From the NCBI GenBank assembly GCA_001803205.1, contig MHBE01000018.1, positions 1-57,875 of the forward strand: DNA of 57,875 nucleotides, read 5' to 3'. Shown one piece after another: positions 43,797-52,447 of this stretch (position 1 is its first letter; the number at the start of each line of letters is the position of its first letter). The notes under the pieces are model-generated. The model was not told the origin of the DNA. It saw only the letters and a list, made by a program, of their open reading frames with translations, and did no database searches. This DNA is from Lentisphaerae bacterium GWF2_38_69 (GTDB lineage Bacteria; Verrucomicrobiota; Lentisphaeria; Victivallales; GWF2-38-69). The position numbers and the translations under genes are program-made.

Positions 43797-44885
43797 TCAG
43801 ACTTTATCAGTAATGTCTTCTGAAATTGCTATTGAGTATTTGCTTAAGAATTCTTTCTTGCCTGGGAATATTTCAGAAGCTATTCTGCGGATTTGCCCGT
43901 CAGCCCGAATGATTCTGTAGGTAATAATAAGGTATTCGTCAGAGAGTTTGCCCACATAGGGGGCAACTATCTTTCTGTCATCGGGATGAAGGCATGTCTC
44001 GTAGTGGAATTTGGGAATGTTATAGAACTTTTCTGCAGGATACCCTGTTATTTTTTCAATAACCTTGCTTACAAAGACATACTTCTGCTCGGTGATATCC
44101 CATATGGTCATACAGTTCTGCCATGCATTGATGTTATCCTCCAGGATTTCTCTTAATTCTTCGGCAATTTTGCGTTTTGTAATATCTACAAAAGAGCCTA
44201 CGACGCCAGCGATTTTTCCATCAGAATCAAACACAGGGGACTTGGATATTATTCCCCATTTCGTTTTTCTGCTGCCCGGAATATATCCTTCAATGTCCAA
44301 TAAAGGTTTGCCTTCTGAAAGAACTTTGCGGTCCATATCATAATTAATTTTAGCTTCATGCTGAGGGAAAAAATCTGAATCTGTTTTTCCAAAGACGCTG
44401 AAATTTTTATCCAGGGATAGATTTTTCAGAAATGATTCATTGGCTGATATATAATGCAGGTTAGAATCTTTTATGTAAAAGAGAGAGGGCAGAGATGAAG
44501 AGAGAATTACTTCTATTATCAGTCTAGCATCTGACAGCTCTTTATTCATAGCGGCTATCCCGTTAATTACTGATGCCATGCGCTCCTTGTTTTTCTTTCT
44601 GTCTGTGCCCAGCAAAGATACCATAGTTGAAACAGTTTTAAATATATTTGATTCTGATTTTGGTTTTTCAGATTTAATATCAGAGATTTCCTCTACGGGA
44701 ATATCTAGTGACTTGGCTATCATTCTTATTTTAGCCTCAGATGGTATGCGCTTATTATTTTCCCACGCGCATAATGTTAGCCTTGTTATGCCCATTTTCT
44801 GAGCAAGTTCCTGGGAGGAGATTTTCTTGTTTTTTCTAATGATCCTAAGCTTTTCAGTGTATAATTTCATTCGCTTTGACCTCAC
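43797..44885 (-). CDS. XRE-type DNA-binding regulator with two PAS domains
   Basis: Up to 362 residues. The N-terminal HTH is EKLRIIRKNKKISSQELAQK and ITRLTLCAWENNKRIPSEAK (about 7-60). PAS domain 1 (about 128-236) includes SLFYIKDSNLHYISANESFL, VFGKTDSDFFP and GVVGSFVDITKRK. PAS domain 2 (about 250-360) includes VSKVIEKITGYPAEKFYNIP and ends AISEDITDKV. No kinase domain follows. PAS domains normally sense redox state or small ligands and would here control DNA binding. ATG 44870 (MKLYTEK) is an alternative start. Confidence 0.82.
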   Translation of the reverse strand: MRSKRMKLYTEKLRIIRKNKKISSQELAQKMGITRLTLCAWENNKRIPSEAKIRMIAKSLDIPVEEISDIKSEKPKSESNIFKTVSTMVSLLGTDRKKNKERMASVINGIAAMNKELSDARLIIEVILSSSLPSLFYIKDSNLHYISANESFLKNLSLDKNFSVFGKTDSDFFPQHEAKINYDMDRKVLSEGKPLLDIEGYIPGSRKTKWGIISKSPVFDSDGKIAGVVGSFVDITKRKIAEELREILEDNINAWQNCMTIWDITEQKYVFVSKVIEKITGYPAEKFYNIPKFHYETCLHPDDRKIVAPYVGKLSDEYLIITYRIIRADGQIRRIASEIFPGKKEFLSKYSIAISEDITDKV

Positions 44886-45043
44886 ATATATGTTAAAAAT
44901 AACTATAATTATACTTATAATGTTTAATAATTATACATAAAATGTTATAAAAGGAAGTATTTGTCTGAATTTTATTGTCTCTTTTCAATTGCGCTAATAT
45001 TGTCTTAACTGTGGAAGGGAAAATAAGGTTGCAGGATATTGGG

Positions 45044-45092
45044 TCTCAGACAGGAGGAGATAAAGGGATTGATGTGGGGCTCCTGTCTGAGA
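45044..45092. other. Long perfect hairpin in a gene-free gap
   Basis: TCTCAGACAGGAG (45044-45056) and CTCCTGTCTGAGA (45080-45092) form a 13-bp perfect stem with a 23-nt purine-rich loop. The 280-bp gap (44886-45167) between two minus-strand genes holds no other recognised feature apart from the likely upstream region of the XRE gene. No T tract follows on either strand, so a standard terminator is unlikely. Confidence 0.5.
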
Positions 45093-45167
45093 AATATTAT
45101 CTAGTCTTTGATGAGTAATATAAAAGAGCCGGATCGGAATTTAATTTTAGTAAGACTCGTATATTAT

Positions 45168-45692
45168 TTATAATTTCTTTTCAGCTATCGAAATAGCAAT
45201 CTTCTCAAAATCCGTGAAAGGATTATCTGAAGAAGGAATTATTTTTGTAACTTCCGGATAGGAGCATCCTTTTAAAATTAATTTTGTCTGCTCCGGATCG
45301 GCAATTTTCACAATGTCATAGCGTAATTCACCATAAATTGTGTAAATAATCAGCTGTGAGTTTTCGACTTTCCATTTTCCGCTGATTTTATCTGCTCTTG
45401 AGGGACCCGTCATCCAGATATAGCTGCAGTCTCCATTTACTGAAAAGGATATTACTTCTGAAGGGTAAAGAGTTTCAGGTATATTTGAATTGATTTTTCC
45501 TGATGTAAGAGCGAATTTTTGCAGTTCTTGCGGTACGGCATTTTTGTCTGCGATTGTCAGATCTGCTCTTAATGGATTATTGATGAGTACATCAGAATAG
45601 CTTTTGTCCATATAAAAATATTCAGCTGAGGCATTGAAGCATAAGCTTATAAAAAGAACAGTTAGATATTTAATGATTTTATTCTGCTTCAC
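45168..45692 (-). CDS. Exported protein of unknown function
   Basis: 174 residues. The N-terminus IIKYLTVLFISLCFNASAEY is a signal peptide with likely cleavage after ASA. The mature part has a C-terminal pattern resembling small lipocalin-like periplasmic domains: GDCSYIWMTGPSRADKISGK and WKVENSQLIIYTIYGELRYD. No family is recognised with confidence. GGAGAAAAATTG precedes the ATG. Single gene. Confidence 0.6.
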   Translation of the reverse strand: MKQNKIIKYLTVLFISLCFNASAEYFYMDKSYSDVLINNPLRADLTIADKNAVPQELQKFALTSGKINSNIPETLYPSEVISFSVNGDCSYIWMTGPSRADKISGKWKVENSQLIIYTIYGELRYDIVKIADPEQTKLILKGCSYPEVTKIIPSSDNPFTDFEKIAISIAEKKL

Positions 45693-45870
45693 AATTTTTC
45701 TCCTGAAAAGTTTTTTCAGCTAAATCGATTTTAGATACTTTATAGCCTACTTGGCTTACTTAGTAAAGAATGGAAGTTATTCAAAAATAATAATTGTTTA
45801 GAGAGATATTCAGGCTACAATTGAAGTCGAATTTCAGTTCAATCTACTAATATCATAAAATTAAAATATT

Positions 45871-46815
45871 ATGATTGGTCATTCTAATCCTTATATCTGT
45901 GTGATAGGAGCCGCAAATGTGGATATTTGCGGGTATCCTTTTGCTCCTCTGGAGCCCAAGACTTCCAATCTCGGGAAGATATCTGTTTCAATTGGAGGAG
46001 TCGGACGAAATATAGCCGAAAATATAGCGAGAATCGGAGTAAATACAAAGCTTATAACTGCTATTGGTTCAGATGGTTACGGCCGCATGATTGAAGGGCA
46101 TTGCATAAAAGCTAAAATCGATACAGGAGAAATTGTTCAGATACAGGGGGAGAACTCCTCTTCCTATATGGCTGTGCTTGACTCTAACAATGATATGAAT
46201 GTAGCTATCGCTGATACGCATATACTTGATAATATAACAATTGATGTTGCTGAGAGTAAAATTCCAACTATAAGGAAAAGCGCTATTTGCGTAATGGATG
46301 CCGGATGCACGAAAGAAGTTATAAAATTTATCACTGACAGTTGTCCTGAGACTATCTTCTTTCTCGATACAGTTTGTACTGTAAAAGCAAGAAAAGTTAC
46401 TTCTTTTCTCGGTAATTTTCATACTATAAAACCAAATATATTTGAAGCAGAAGTTCTATCTGGGATATCTATAAAATCTAAGTCGGATATTATAAAAGCT
46501 GCGGAAATAATATTGAGAAAAGGAGTAAGAAGAGTTTTTATTTCCCTTGCGGCAGAAGGGGTTTTTTATAATGACTCAGAGCATAACGGATTTATGAGCG
46601 TAAAAAGTGTTAATATTGTCAATGCTACAGGCGCTGGAGACGCTTTTGTAGCGGCTCTTGCCTGCTGCCATCTGGCCGGATTCGATATAATTACTACTGT
46701 AAAACATGCTCTGGCTGCCAGTCATATAGCATTGTCAAGTAAGGAAGCAGTAAACCCTAAGATGAGTATGAAATTATTAACTGAAACAGTCAAGGAGCTT
46801 CAATATGTACAATAA
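45871..46815 (+). CDS. psuK: PfkB-family kinase, probable pseudouridine kinase
   Basis: 314 residues. The ribokinase fold has ICVIGAANVDICGYPFAPLE, the GG-x-GRN motif in SIGGVGRNIAENIARIG, and the catalytic Asp loop INATGAGD-like motif as NATGAGDAFVAALACC. It phosphorylates pseudouridine to its 5'-phosphate. The family is broad, but overlap of its end with psuG by 11 bp makes the substrate likely. Together they return uracil and ribose-5-phosphate from RNA turnover. Confidence 0.88.
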   Translation: MIGHSNPYICVIGAANVDICGYPFAPLEPKTSNLGKISVSIGGVGRNIAENIARIGVNTKLITAIGSDGYGRMIEGHCIKAKIDTGEIVQIQGENSSSYMAVLDSNNDMNVAIADTHILDNITIDVAESKIPTIRKSAICVMDAGCTKEVIKFITDSCPETIFFLDTVCTVKARKVTSFLGNFHTIKPNIFEAEVLSGISIKSKSDIIKAAEIILRKGVRRVFISLAAEGVFYNDSEHNGFMSVKSVNIVNATGAGDAFVAALACCHLAGFDIITTVKHALAASHIALSSKEAVNPKMSMKLLTETVKELQYVQ

Positions 46816-47722
46816 ATATCTCGAAGTAAGCACACTTGTGGAAGAAGCAATTGCTTCAAAAAAAGCAATTGTGGCCTTGGAGTCAACTATTATTTCGCAT
46901 GGCATGCCATATCCGCAGAATGTGGAAACTGCGCTTAAAGTCGAAGAGATAATTCGCAATAATGGGGCGATACCTGCTACTATCGGAATTCTTTCCGGAA
47001 AATTAAAAGCGGGGCTTAGCAGAGAGGAAATCGAATATATGGGCAAGAAAGGTTTGGAAGTTGCAAAAGTAAGCCGCAGGGATTTGCCTATTATAATTTC
47101 AAAAGGCATGGATGGAGCTACGACTGTAGCTTCAACAATGATTATCGCCGCAATGGCAGGAATAAAGATTTTTGCGACCGGAGGAATAGGGGGAGTGCAC
47201 AGAGGAGCAGAAAAATCTTTTGATGTGTCGGCAGATTTACAGGAGTTAGCTCATACTTCTGTGGCTGTAGTATGCGCTGGAGCCAAATCTATTCTGGATC
47301 TGGGGCTTACTCTTGAATACCTGGAAACAAACGGCGTGACTGTAATTGGTTATGGGACAGACGAGCTTCCTGCTTTTTATACGCGGAAAAGCGGGTTTAA
47401 ACTCGAGTACAGAATGGACTCTCCAATGGAAGTGGCAAAAGCAATCAAAGCAAAATCAGACCTTGAGTTTTCCGGCGGTATGGTTATTGCCAACCCCATC
47501 CAGCCTGAATATCAGATGGATTACAATGTCATAACAAAAGCTATCGAATCTTCAGTAAAAGAGGCCGAAAGACTTGGAATAAAAGGAAAGGAAATAACCC
47601 CATTCTTACTGTCAAGAATCAAAGATGTAACAGGCGGAGAGAGCCTCAAATCCAATATTGAACTTGTATATAATAATGCACAATTAGCAGCTCAGATAGC
47701 CAAATCCCTAGTTTCTCTATAA
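46805..47722 (+). CDS. psuG: Pseudouridine-5'-phosphate glycosidase
   Basis: 305 residues. Signature segments are VALESTIISHGMPYPQNVET, KVSRRDLPIIISKGMDGATT, FATGGIGGVHRGAEKSFDVS and DLGLTLEYLETNGVTVIGYG. It splits the C-C glycosidic bond of pseudouridine 5'-phosphate to uracil and ribose-5-phosphate, using a metal and a lysine. The length matches E. coli PsuG. ATG overlaps the psuK end, with AGGAG 9 bp upstream. Confidence 0.96.
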   Translation: MYNKYLEVSTLVEEAIASKKAIVALESTIISHGMPYPQNVETALKVEEIIRNNGAIPATIGILSGKLKAGLSREEIEYMGKKGLEVAKVSRRDLPIIISKGMDGATTVASTMIIAAMAGIKIFATGGIGGVHRGAEKSFDVSADLQELAHTSVAVVCAGAKSILDLGLTLEYLETNGVTVIGYGTDELPAFYTRKSGFKLEYRMDSPMEVAKAIKAKSDLEFSGGMVIANPIQPEYQMDYNVITKAIESSVKEAERLGIKGKEITPFLLSRIKDVTGGESLKSNIELVYNNAQLAAQIAKSLVSL

Positions 47723-47770
47723 TGCGTAATCTTAGTCCGTTCAGGCTTCTGCCTGTTTATTATTAGTAAA

Positions 47771-48940
47771 ATGAAAAATAATGAATTAAAAACTGTAGAA
47801 ATATATGCAACGGCCTTTGGCGGCGAGGGTATTTGCAGAATAGACGGAGCAGTCTGTTTTGTAGAAGGAGCGTTTGCAGGCGAAAAAGTCGAAATTGAAA
47901 TTACTGAAAGGAAAAGGAACTTTCTAAGGGCCAGGGCTGTAGAAATAATCGTCCCAATCGATGAAAGAATAGAAGGGGTATGCCCTTTGACTTTCTCCTG
48001 TTCAAATAATAAACTTTGGTGCCCTGGATGTTCTTATCAGTGTATTTCTTATGAGAAAGAAATTGAGCTCAAAAATGTCCAGTTCGGTGACCTTTTAAGA
48101 AAATTTGCCGGAATAAACGCTGAAATAAGAGAATCCCCAATTTATTCCCCGCAAAGTTTATTTTACAGAAATAAGCTAAAACTGCATAAAAGACATGGCG
48201 GATTTGGTTTTTTCGGAAATGATAACAAAACCATTGTTGAAGTACCCAAATGTTATATTGCTCACGAAGAGATAAATATTAATCTAGATTCGTTGCCTCT
48301 CTGTGATGAAATAACACTTCGTTATACAAAAAAAGACGGAGTAGTTATTGTAGATTCAGACAGCAGTCATCTAACTGAAGAAACATTGTGCGGCGATTTC
48401 TCAGTCCCTGCGTCTTCTTTCTTTCAAGTAAATCCTTACGCTCATAAACTTATGCTTCAGGCATATCTTGATCTTTTACATAAAATTTCTCCTGATGTTC
48501 TTTTAGATCTCTACTGCGGGATTGGTATTTTCGGCATTATAGCCTCTGAGCAAGGTATCAAATCATTTGGAGTTGAAATAGACGATAAAGCAGTAAAAAT
48601 GGCTGAATATAATGCTAAGAATCATGGAGTAGAAAATCTTGCGGCTTTTGTTTCAGGAGATGTCTATTCAATATCAAGCGCACTTATAGAGAGAAGCAAA
48701 AACTATAAAACTTGCGCTGTTCTTGATCCTCCCAGGAGTGGACTTGACAAAAAATTTGCCGGCATGCTTTCCCAATCAAACTTAGCTGATATTATATACA
48801 TATCATGTTCCGCGGACACTTTATGCAGGGATTTGAAAATCCTGCAGCAGGGAGGATATGAGATAATTTCAACAAGAATGATTGATATGTTCCCCAGAAC
48901 GAAGCACTTTGAGAGTATAACGCACTTAAGGAAATCTTGA
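47771..48940 (+). CDS. RlmD/TrmA-family RNA uracil-5-methyltransferase
   Basis: 389 residues. A TRAM-like N-terminal domain (ATAFGGEGICRIDGAVCFV) is followed by iron-sulfur cysteines in SCSNNKLWCPGCSYQC, then the SAM-binding LLDLYCGIGIFGIIASEQ, VLDPPRSGLDKK, and the nucleophilic cysteine in YISCSADTLCRDL. Family members put a methyl group on C5 of a uridine in 23S rRNA or tRNA. Which position cannot be told. 48 bp after psuG, probably the same operon. Confidence 0.9.
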   Translation: MKNNELKTVEIYATAFGGEGICRIDGAVCFVEGAFAGEKVEIEITERKRNFLRARAVEIIVPIDERIEGVCPLTFSCSNNKLWCPGCSYQCISYEKEIELKNVQFGDLLRKFAGINAEIRESPIYSPQSLFYRNKLKLHKRHGGFGFFGNDNKTIVEVPKCYIAHEEININLDSLPLCDEITLRYTKKDGVVIVDSDSSHLTEETLCGDFSVPASSFFQVNPYAHKLMLQAYLDLLHKISPDVLLDLYCGIGIFGIIASEQGIKSFGVEIDDKAVKMAEYNAKNHGVENLAAFVSGDVYSISSALIERSKNYKTCAVLDPPRSGLDKKFAGMLSQSNLADIIYISCSADTLCRDLKILQQGGYEIISTRMIDMFPRTKHFESITHLRKS

Positions 48941-48944
48941 TAAT

Positions 48945-50123
48945 ATGGTTGTTACAACAAAAGAAAATCTGGAATTAATTGTTAACAAATACCTTCCAAA
49001 AATCATAGAGATAAGGTATTATATACATTCCCATCCGGAGATTTCCTATAAGGAATTTAAAACTGCACAATACATTAGAGAAATCCTAAAAGCGCATAAC
49101 TTGGAGATACTTGCTCCTTTTTTGGGAACCGATACTGTAGCTTTCTTAAATAGAAATATAGAAGGAAAGAATGTTACTTTGAGAGCAGATATAGACGCGC
49201 TTCCGATCCTTGAGGAAGGCAGATGCGTTTATAAGTCGGAAAATGAGGGAGTAATGCATGCCTGTGGTCATGACGGACATACTGCAATGCTCCTTGGCGC
49301 GGCAATGGTTTTGAGTGAGCTCAAGGGGTTTTTAAATGGGTCTGTGCGATTTGTTTTTCAACCTGCAGAAGAAGGATTGTGCGGAGGGAAAGACCTTGTT
49401 AATGCAGGAGCTTTGAAAAACCCTGAACCGAATGTAATATTTGGTTTTCACGGATGGCCCGGAGTAAAAATAGGGCATTTTGCGTCGAAGCCCGGCCCTA
49501 TTACTTCAGCATGCGATACCTATACTATAAGAATTTTCGGAAAAGGAGCACACAGTTCGACTCCAGAACATGCTGTTGATCCCATTCTGATCTCAGCAAA
49601 GATAATTGAAGCTTTCAAAAGCATATCGACAAACAGTTTCAGCCCTCTGGAAAGCGTCCTTGTCTCTGTATGCAGAATTCAGAGCGGCACCGCGTCTAAT
49701 ATAATTCCTGATACAGCAGAAATGGAAGGATCTGTAAGGTATTTCAACCCTTCTCACGGACAGAAAATAGAAAAAAGAATGAAGAAGATGATAAGAAGCA
49801 TCTGCAAAATGTATGGAGCTGCTTTTGAATTTAAATATGATTTTCTTTATATACCTACTGTCAATAACCGTACTGCTGTAGAGTTTGCCGAGAAAGTCAC
49901 TCATAAGTATTTTGGAAAGAGTTCATGGGAAACAAAGGATCGTCCCGTAATGGGTTCTGAAGATTTCTCATTTTTTATAAAGGGTTATCCAGGAGCATTT
50001 ATAAATGTAGGGTTGGGCGAAAACTCTCCTGGTTTGCACACCAGCGCTTTTGATTTCAATGATGAATCTCTCAAGTATGGCGTAACAATGTTTTGTGCCC
50101 TTGCTCTTGAATATTTAGGCTGA
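48945..50123 (+). CDS. M20-family amidohydrolase
   Basis: 392 residues. Metal-binding residues are in LRADIDALPILEEG, HACGHDGHTAMLLGAAM, FQPAEEGLCGGKDLV and, near the end, GSEDFSFFIKGYPGAF. The dimerisation domain lies at about 190-300 (FGKGAHSSTPEHAVDP). Relatives hydrolyse N-acyl amino acids, hippurate or IAA-amino acids. It starts 4 bp after the methyltransferase gene, with a GTT...ATG start and no strong Shine-Dalgarno of its own. Confidence 0.92.
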   Translation: MVVTTKENLELIVNKYLPKIIEIRYYIHSHPEISYKEFKTAQYIREILKAHNLEILAPFLGTDTVAFLNRNIEGKNVTLRADIDALPILEEGRCVYKSENEGVMHACGHDGHTAMLLGAAMVLSELKGFLNGSVRFVFQPAEEGLCGGKDLVNAGALKNPEPNVIFGFHGWPGVKIGHFASKPGPITSACDTYTIRIFGKGAHSSTPEHAVDPILISAKIIEAFKSISTNSFSPLESVLVSVCRIQSGTASNIIPDTAEMEGSVRYFNPSHGQKIEKRMKKMIRSICKMYGAAFEFKYDFLYIPTVNNRTAVEFAEKVTHKYFGKSSWETKDRPVMGSEDFSFFIKGYPGAFINVGLGENSPGLHTSAFDFNDESLKYGVTMFCALALEYLG

Positions 50124-50241
50124 TAATCCTAAGCTTATCCAAACCTTTGCCTGACTAATCTTTGAATTCCATTTGATTTTTAGTTCATTTTACATAATTT
50201 TGAGGGAATCAAATTTAAATTTAAAATAGGGAAAAATAAAC

Positions 50242-51687
50242 ATGCCGATGCTAGAAGATTATTTTAATGAGAAACAGTCAGGAATTCTTGACTCTCTTAA
50301 TGTGGAATTTGAAATAGGAGCTAAAGTCACTGGCAGAATAATAGCCATTGACTCAAGAAGCGTGTTCGTAGATATAAATTCCAAAAGCGAAGGCATTATA
50401 AACAGAGAAGAACTTCTCGATGCCGAAGGCAATTTAAGTGTTGAAGTTGGAGAACTGATAGACGCGTATTTTGTTTCAGAAAAAAATGGCGAAATCATGC
50501 TGACAGTCAAAATGACTGGACAGTTTATTGCAAAGCATATGGAAGACGCTTACTATAGCAAAATTCCTGTTGAGGGAAAAGTTGCCGAAGAACGCAAAGG
50601 CGGATATGTGGTGAAAATTGCGGGAAAAGAAGCTTTTTGCCCTTTCTCTCAGATGGATCTCTATCACAAAGAACCTGCCGCTTACATAGGTAATACTTAT
50701 TCTTTTATCATTACTCAGATGAGTAAGTTCGATACAGTAGTTTCCAGAAGGAAATTGCTGGAAGAAAACAAGAAAAACAGAATAAACAAACTCAAAGAGG
50801 AACTGAGCACAGGAGATATAATTGAAGGTACTGTTCAAAAGATTATGGATTTCGGAGTTTTTGTCGACCTTGACGGGTGCGAAGGTTTTATTCCGATTTC
50901 TGAATTGGCATGGGGCAGAATCCAAAACCCTTCAGAAATAGTAAGCGCCGGAGACAGGCTTACCCTTGCAGTTAAAAATCTTAATTGGGAAGAAAACAAA
51001 ATTACTCTCAGTTACAGGTCTGTTCAGACTTCATGGGACGAACTTGAAGAAAAATATCCTATTGGAAAACTTCTTAAAGTCAAAATAACCAGGCTTGCTT
51101 CGTATGGAGCTTTTGCCGAACTTGAGAAAGGATTGGAAGGGTTGATTCATATTTCCAAGTTATCACCGGGAAGAAGAATCAATCATGCGAAGGAAGCTGT
51201 GTCTGAGGGAGAAATTGTTGAAGTCGTTATAGAGGCACTTGACAAAGAATCCAAAAGGATTTCCCTTGCCAGAGACTTTTCGGGTGAGGCTGGAATAGGA
51301 AATAACGCTGAAGAAGAGGGCGAACTTGAAAAAATTTCTGCAGGAAAAGAATTAGTAGGAAGAGTTGAAGGCATTAAACCTTTTGGATTATTTATTGCCC
51401 TGACTCCTCTTCATAGAGGATTGCTTCATATAAATGAACTCAAAACAGCCAATGGAGGAATGGAGTTAAATCTTAAAGCTCTGGACAAGAAATATCCTGT
51501 TGGCTCAAAGCTCCCTGTAATAATTAAGAGTATTAACGAAGAAGGCAAAATATCTCTCATGCTTTCAGGGCAGAATGAAAATATGGAAGACCTGGCTTGG
51601 AAAGAGTTTTCAGCTTCAAAGAAATTTGATGAAAGTTCTTCTTTCGGCACAAGCATGGCGGACGCATTTAAGGATTTGAAATTTTAA
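50242..51687 (+). CDS. rpsA: S1-domain RNA-binding protein, ribosomal protein S1-like
   Basis: 481 residues contain about five S1 domains: about 20-90 (GAKVTGRIIAIDSRSVFVDI), 103-172, 189-261 (GTVQKIMDFGVFVDLDGCEG), 274-346 (ITRLASYGAFAELEKGLEGL) and 366-443 (GRVEGIKPFGLFIALTPLHR). E. coli S1 has six domains over 557 residues. It is a likely ribosomal S1 that helps initiation on mRNAs, though a divergent S1-like regulator is possible. GGGAAAAA lies before the ATG. Confidence 0.85.
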   Translation: MPMLEDYFNEKQSGILDSLNVEFEIGAKVTGRIIAIDSRSVFVDINSKSEGIINREELLDAEGNLSVEVGELIDAYFVSEKNGEIMLTVKMTGQFIAKHMEDAYYSKIPVEGKVAEERKGGYVVKIAGKEAFCPFSQMDLYHKEPAAYIGNTYSFIITQMSKFDTVVSRRKLLEENKKNRINKLKEELSTGDIIEGTVQKIMDFGVFVDLDGCEGFIPISELAWGRIQNPSEIVSAGDRLTLAVKNLNWEENKITLSYRSVQTSWDELEEKYPIGKLLKVKITRLASYGAFAELEKGLEGLIHISKLSPGRRINHAKEAVSEGEIVEVVIEALDKESKRISLARDFSGEAGIGNNAEEEGELEKISAGKELVGRVEGIKPFGLFIALTPLHRGLLHINELKTANGGMELNLKALDKKYPVGSKLPVIIKSINEEGKISLMLSGQNENMEDLAWKEFSASKKFDESSSFGTSMADAFKDLKF

Positions 51688-51704
51688 ATCAGATTAAGGC
51701 GGGT

Positions 51705-51791
51705 GGTAGGGCGTGTCTCGATGAGACCGCTGCCGAGTGGCAGACAAAGGGTATCTTTGATAAACGGACAGCTCGGCGATCTGTCCCTACC
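51705..51791. repeat. REP/MITE-like nested palindrome
   Basis: GGTAGGG and CCCTACC enclose smaller inverted segments: TCTCGATGAGA, CTGCCGAGTGGCAG and CAAAGGGTATCTTTG. More GC-rich than its surroundings. It lies between rpsA and the O-methyltransferase gene. Confidence 0.55.
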
Positions 51792-51801
51792 AAAAACTTA
51801 A

Positions 51802-52434
51802 ATGAATATCGACTCTACAAACAAGGTTCCTGACTATATCCGCACTTTTTCTTTTCCGGTTAATCCTGAACTTTCACGAATACTCAAAGAGCATTCGGAA
51901 AGAAGGGATGTCGTTCCGTGCATAGGAGAGGCTGTGGCCTCATTTATTACTTGGCTAATAAAATTTGCCAACGCTAAGAATGCCATAGAGTTTGGTACTT
52001 GCCTCGGATATTCGACAATAGTCCTGGCAGAAGCAGTAAAATCAAATAATGGACATCTGACCGCGATAGAGTCGGCAAAGAACCATTTTAACGAGACGGC
52101 TTTGAATCTAAAGAAAGCCGGTCTTTCGGAGCATGTCACACTGATTCATGGTGATGCTTTGACTGAGTTTATAAAATTCGATGGGCCATTTGATTTTATT
52201 TTGCAGGACTCGCTGAAGTCTATTTATCCTGAAATGCTTGAAGATTGCATAACTAAGCTCAAAAAAGGCGGGATAATAGTTGCGGACGATACTCTTTTCC
52301 TGCCTCTTGGAATAGGGCATAAACATGCTCCGTTTATGGATGAGTACAATAGAAAAGTTTTTGCCGATAAAAGGCTTGAAAGTTTTATTCTTCCTATAGG
52401 CGATGGTTTAACTGTAAGTTTCAAAAAGTATTGA
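51802..52434 (+). CDS. O-methyltransferase (family 3, CCoAMT-like)
   Basis: 210 residues. SAM binding is through AIEFGTCLGYSTIVLAEAV, LTAIESAKNHFNETALN and HGDALTEFIKFDGPFDFILQ. The metal-dependent catechol-type motif follows as KKGGIIVADDTLFLPLGIGH. Acceptor unknown. No strong ribosome site is visible, and the palindromic repeat lies within 11 bp of the ATG. Convergent with dnaG. Confidence 0.87.
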   Translation: MNIDSTNKVPDYIRTFSFPVNPELSRILKEHSERRDVVPCIGEAVASFITWLIKFANAKNAIEFGTCLGYSTIVLAEAVKSNNGHLTAIESAKNHFNETALNLKKAGLSEHVTLIHGDALTEFIKFDGPFDFILQDSLKSIYPEMLEDCITKLKKGGIIVADDTLFLPLGIGHKHAPFMDEYNRKVFADKRLESFILPIGDGLTVSFKKY

Positions 52435-52447
52435 TATTGAGGTGAAT

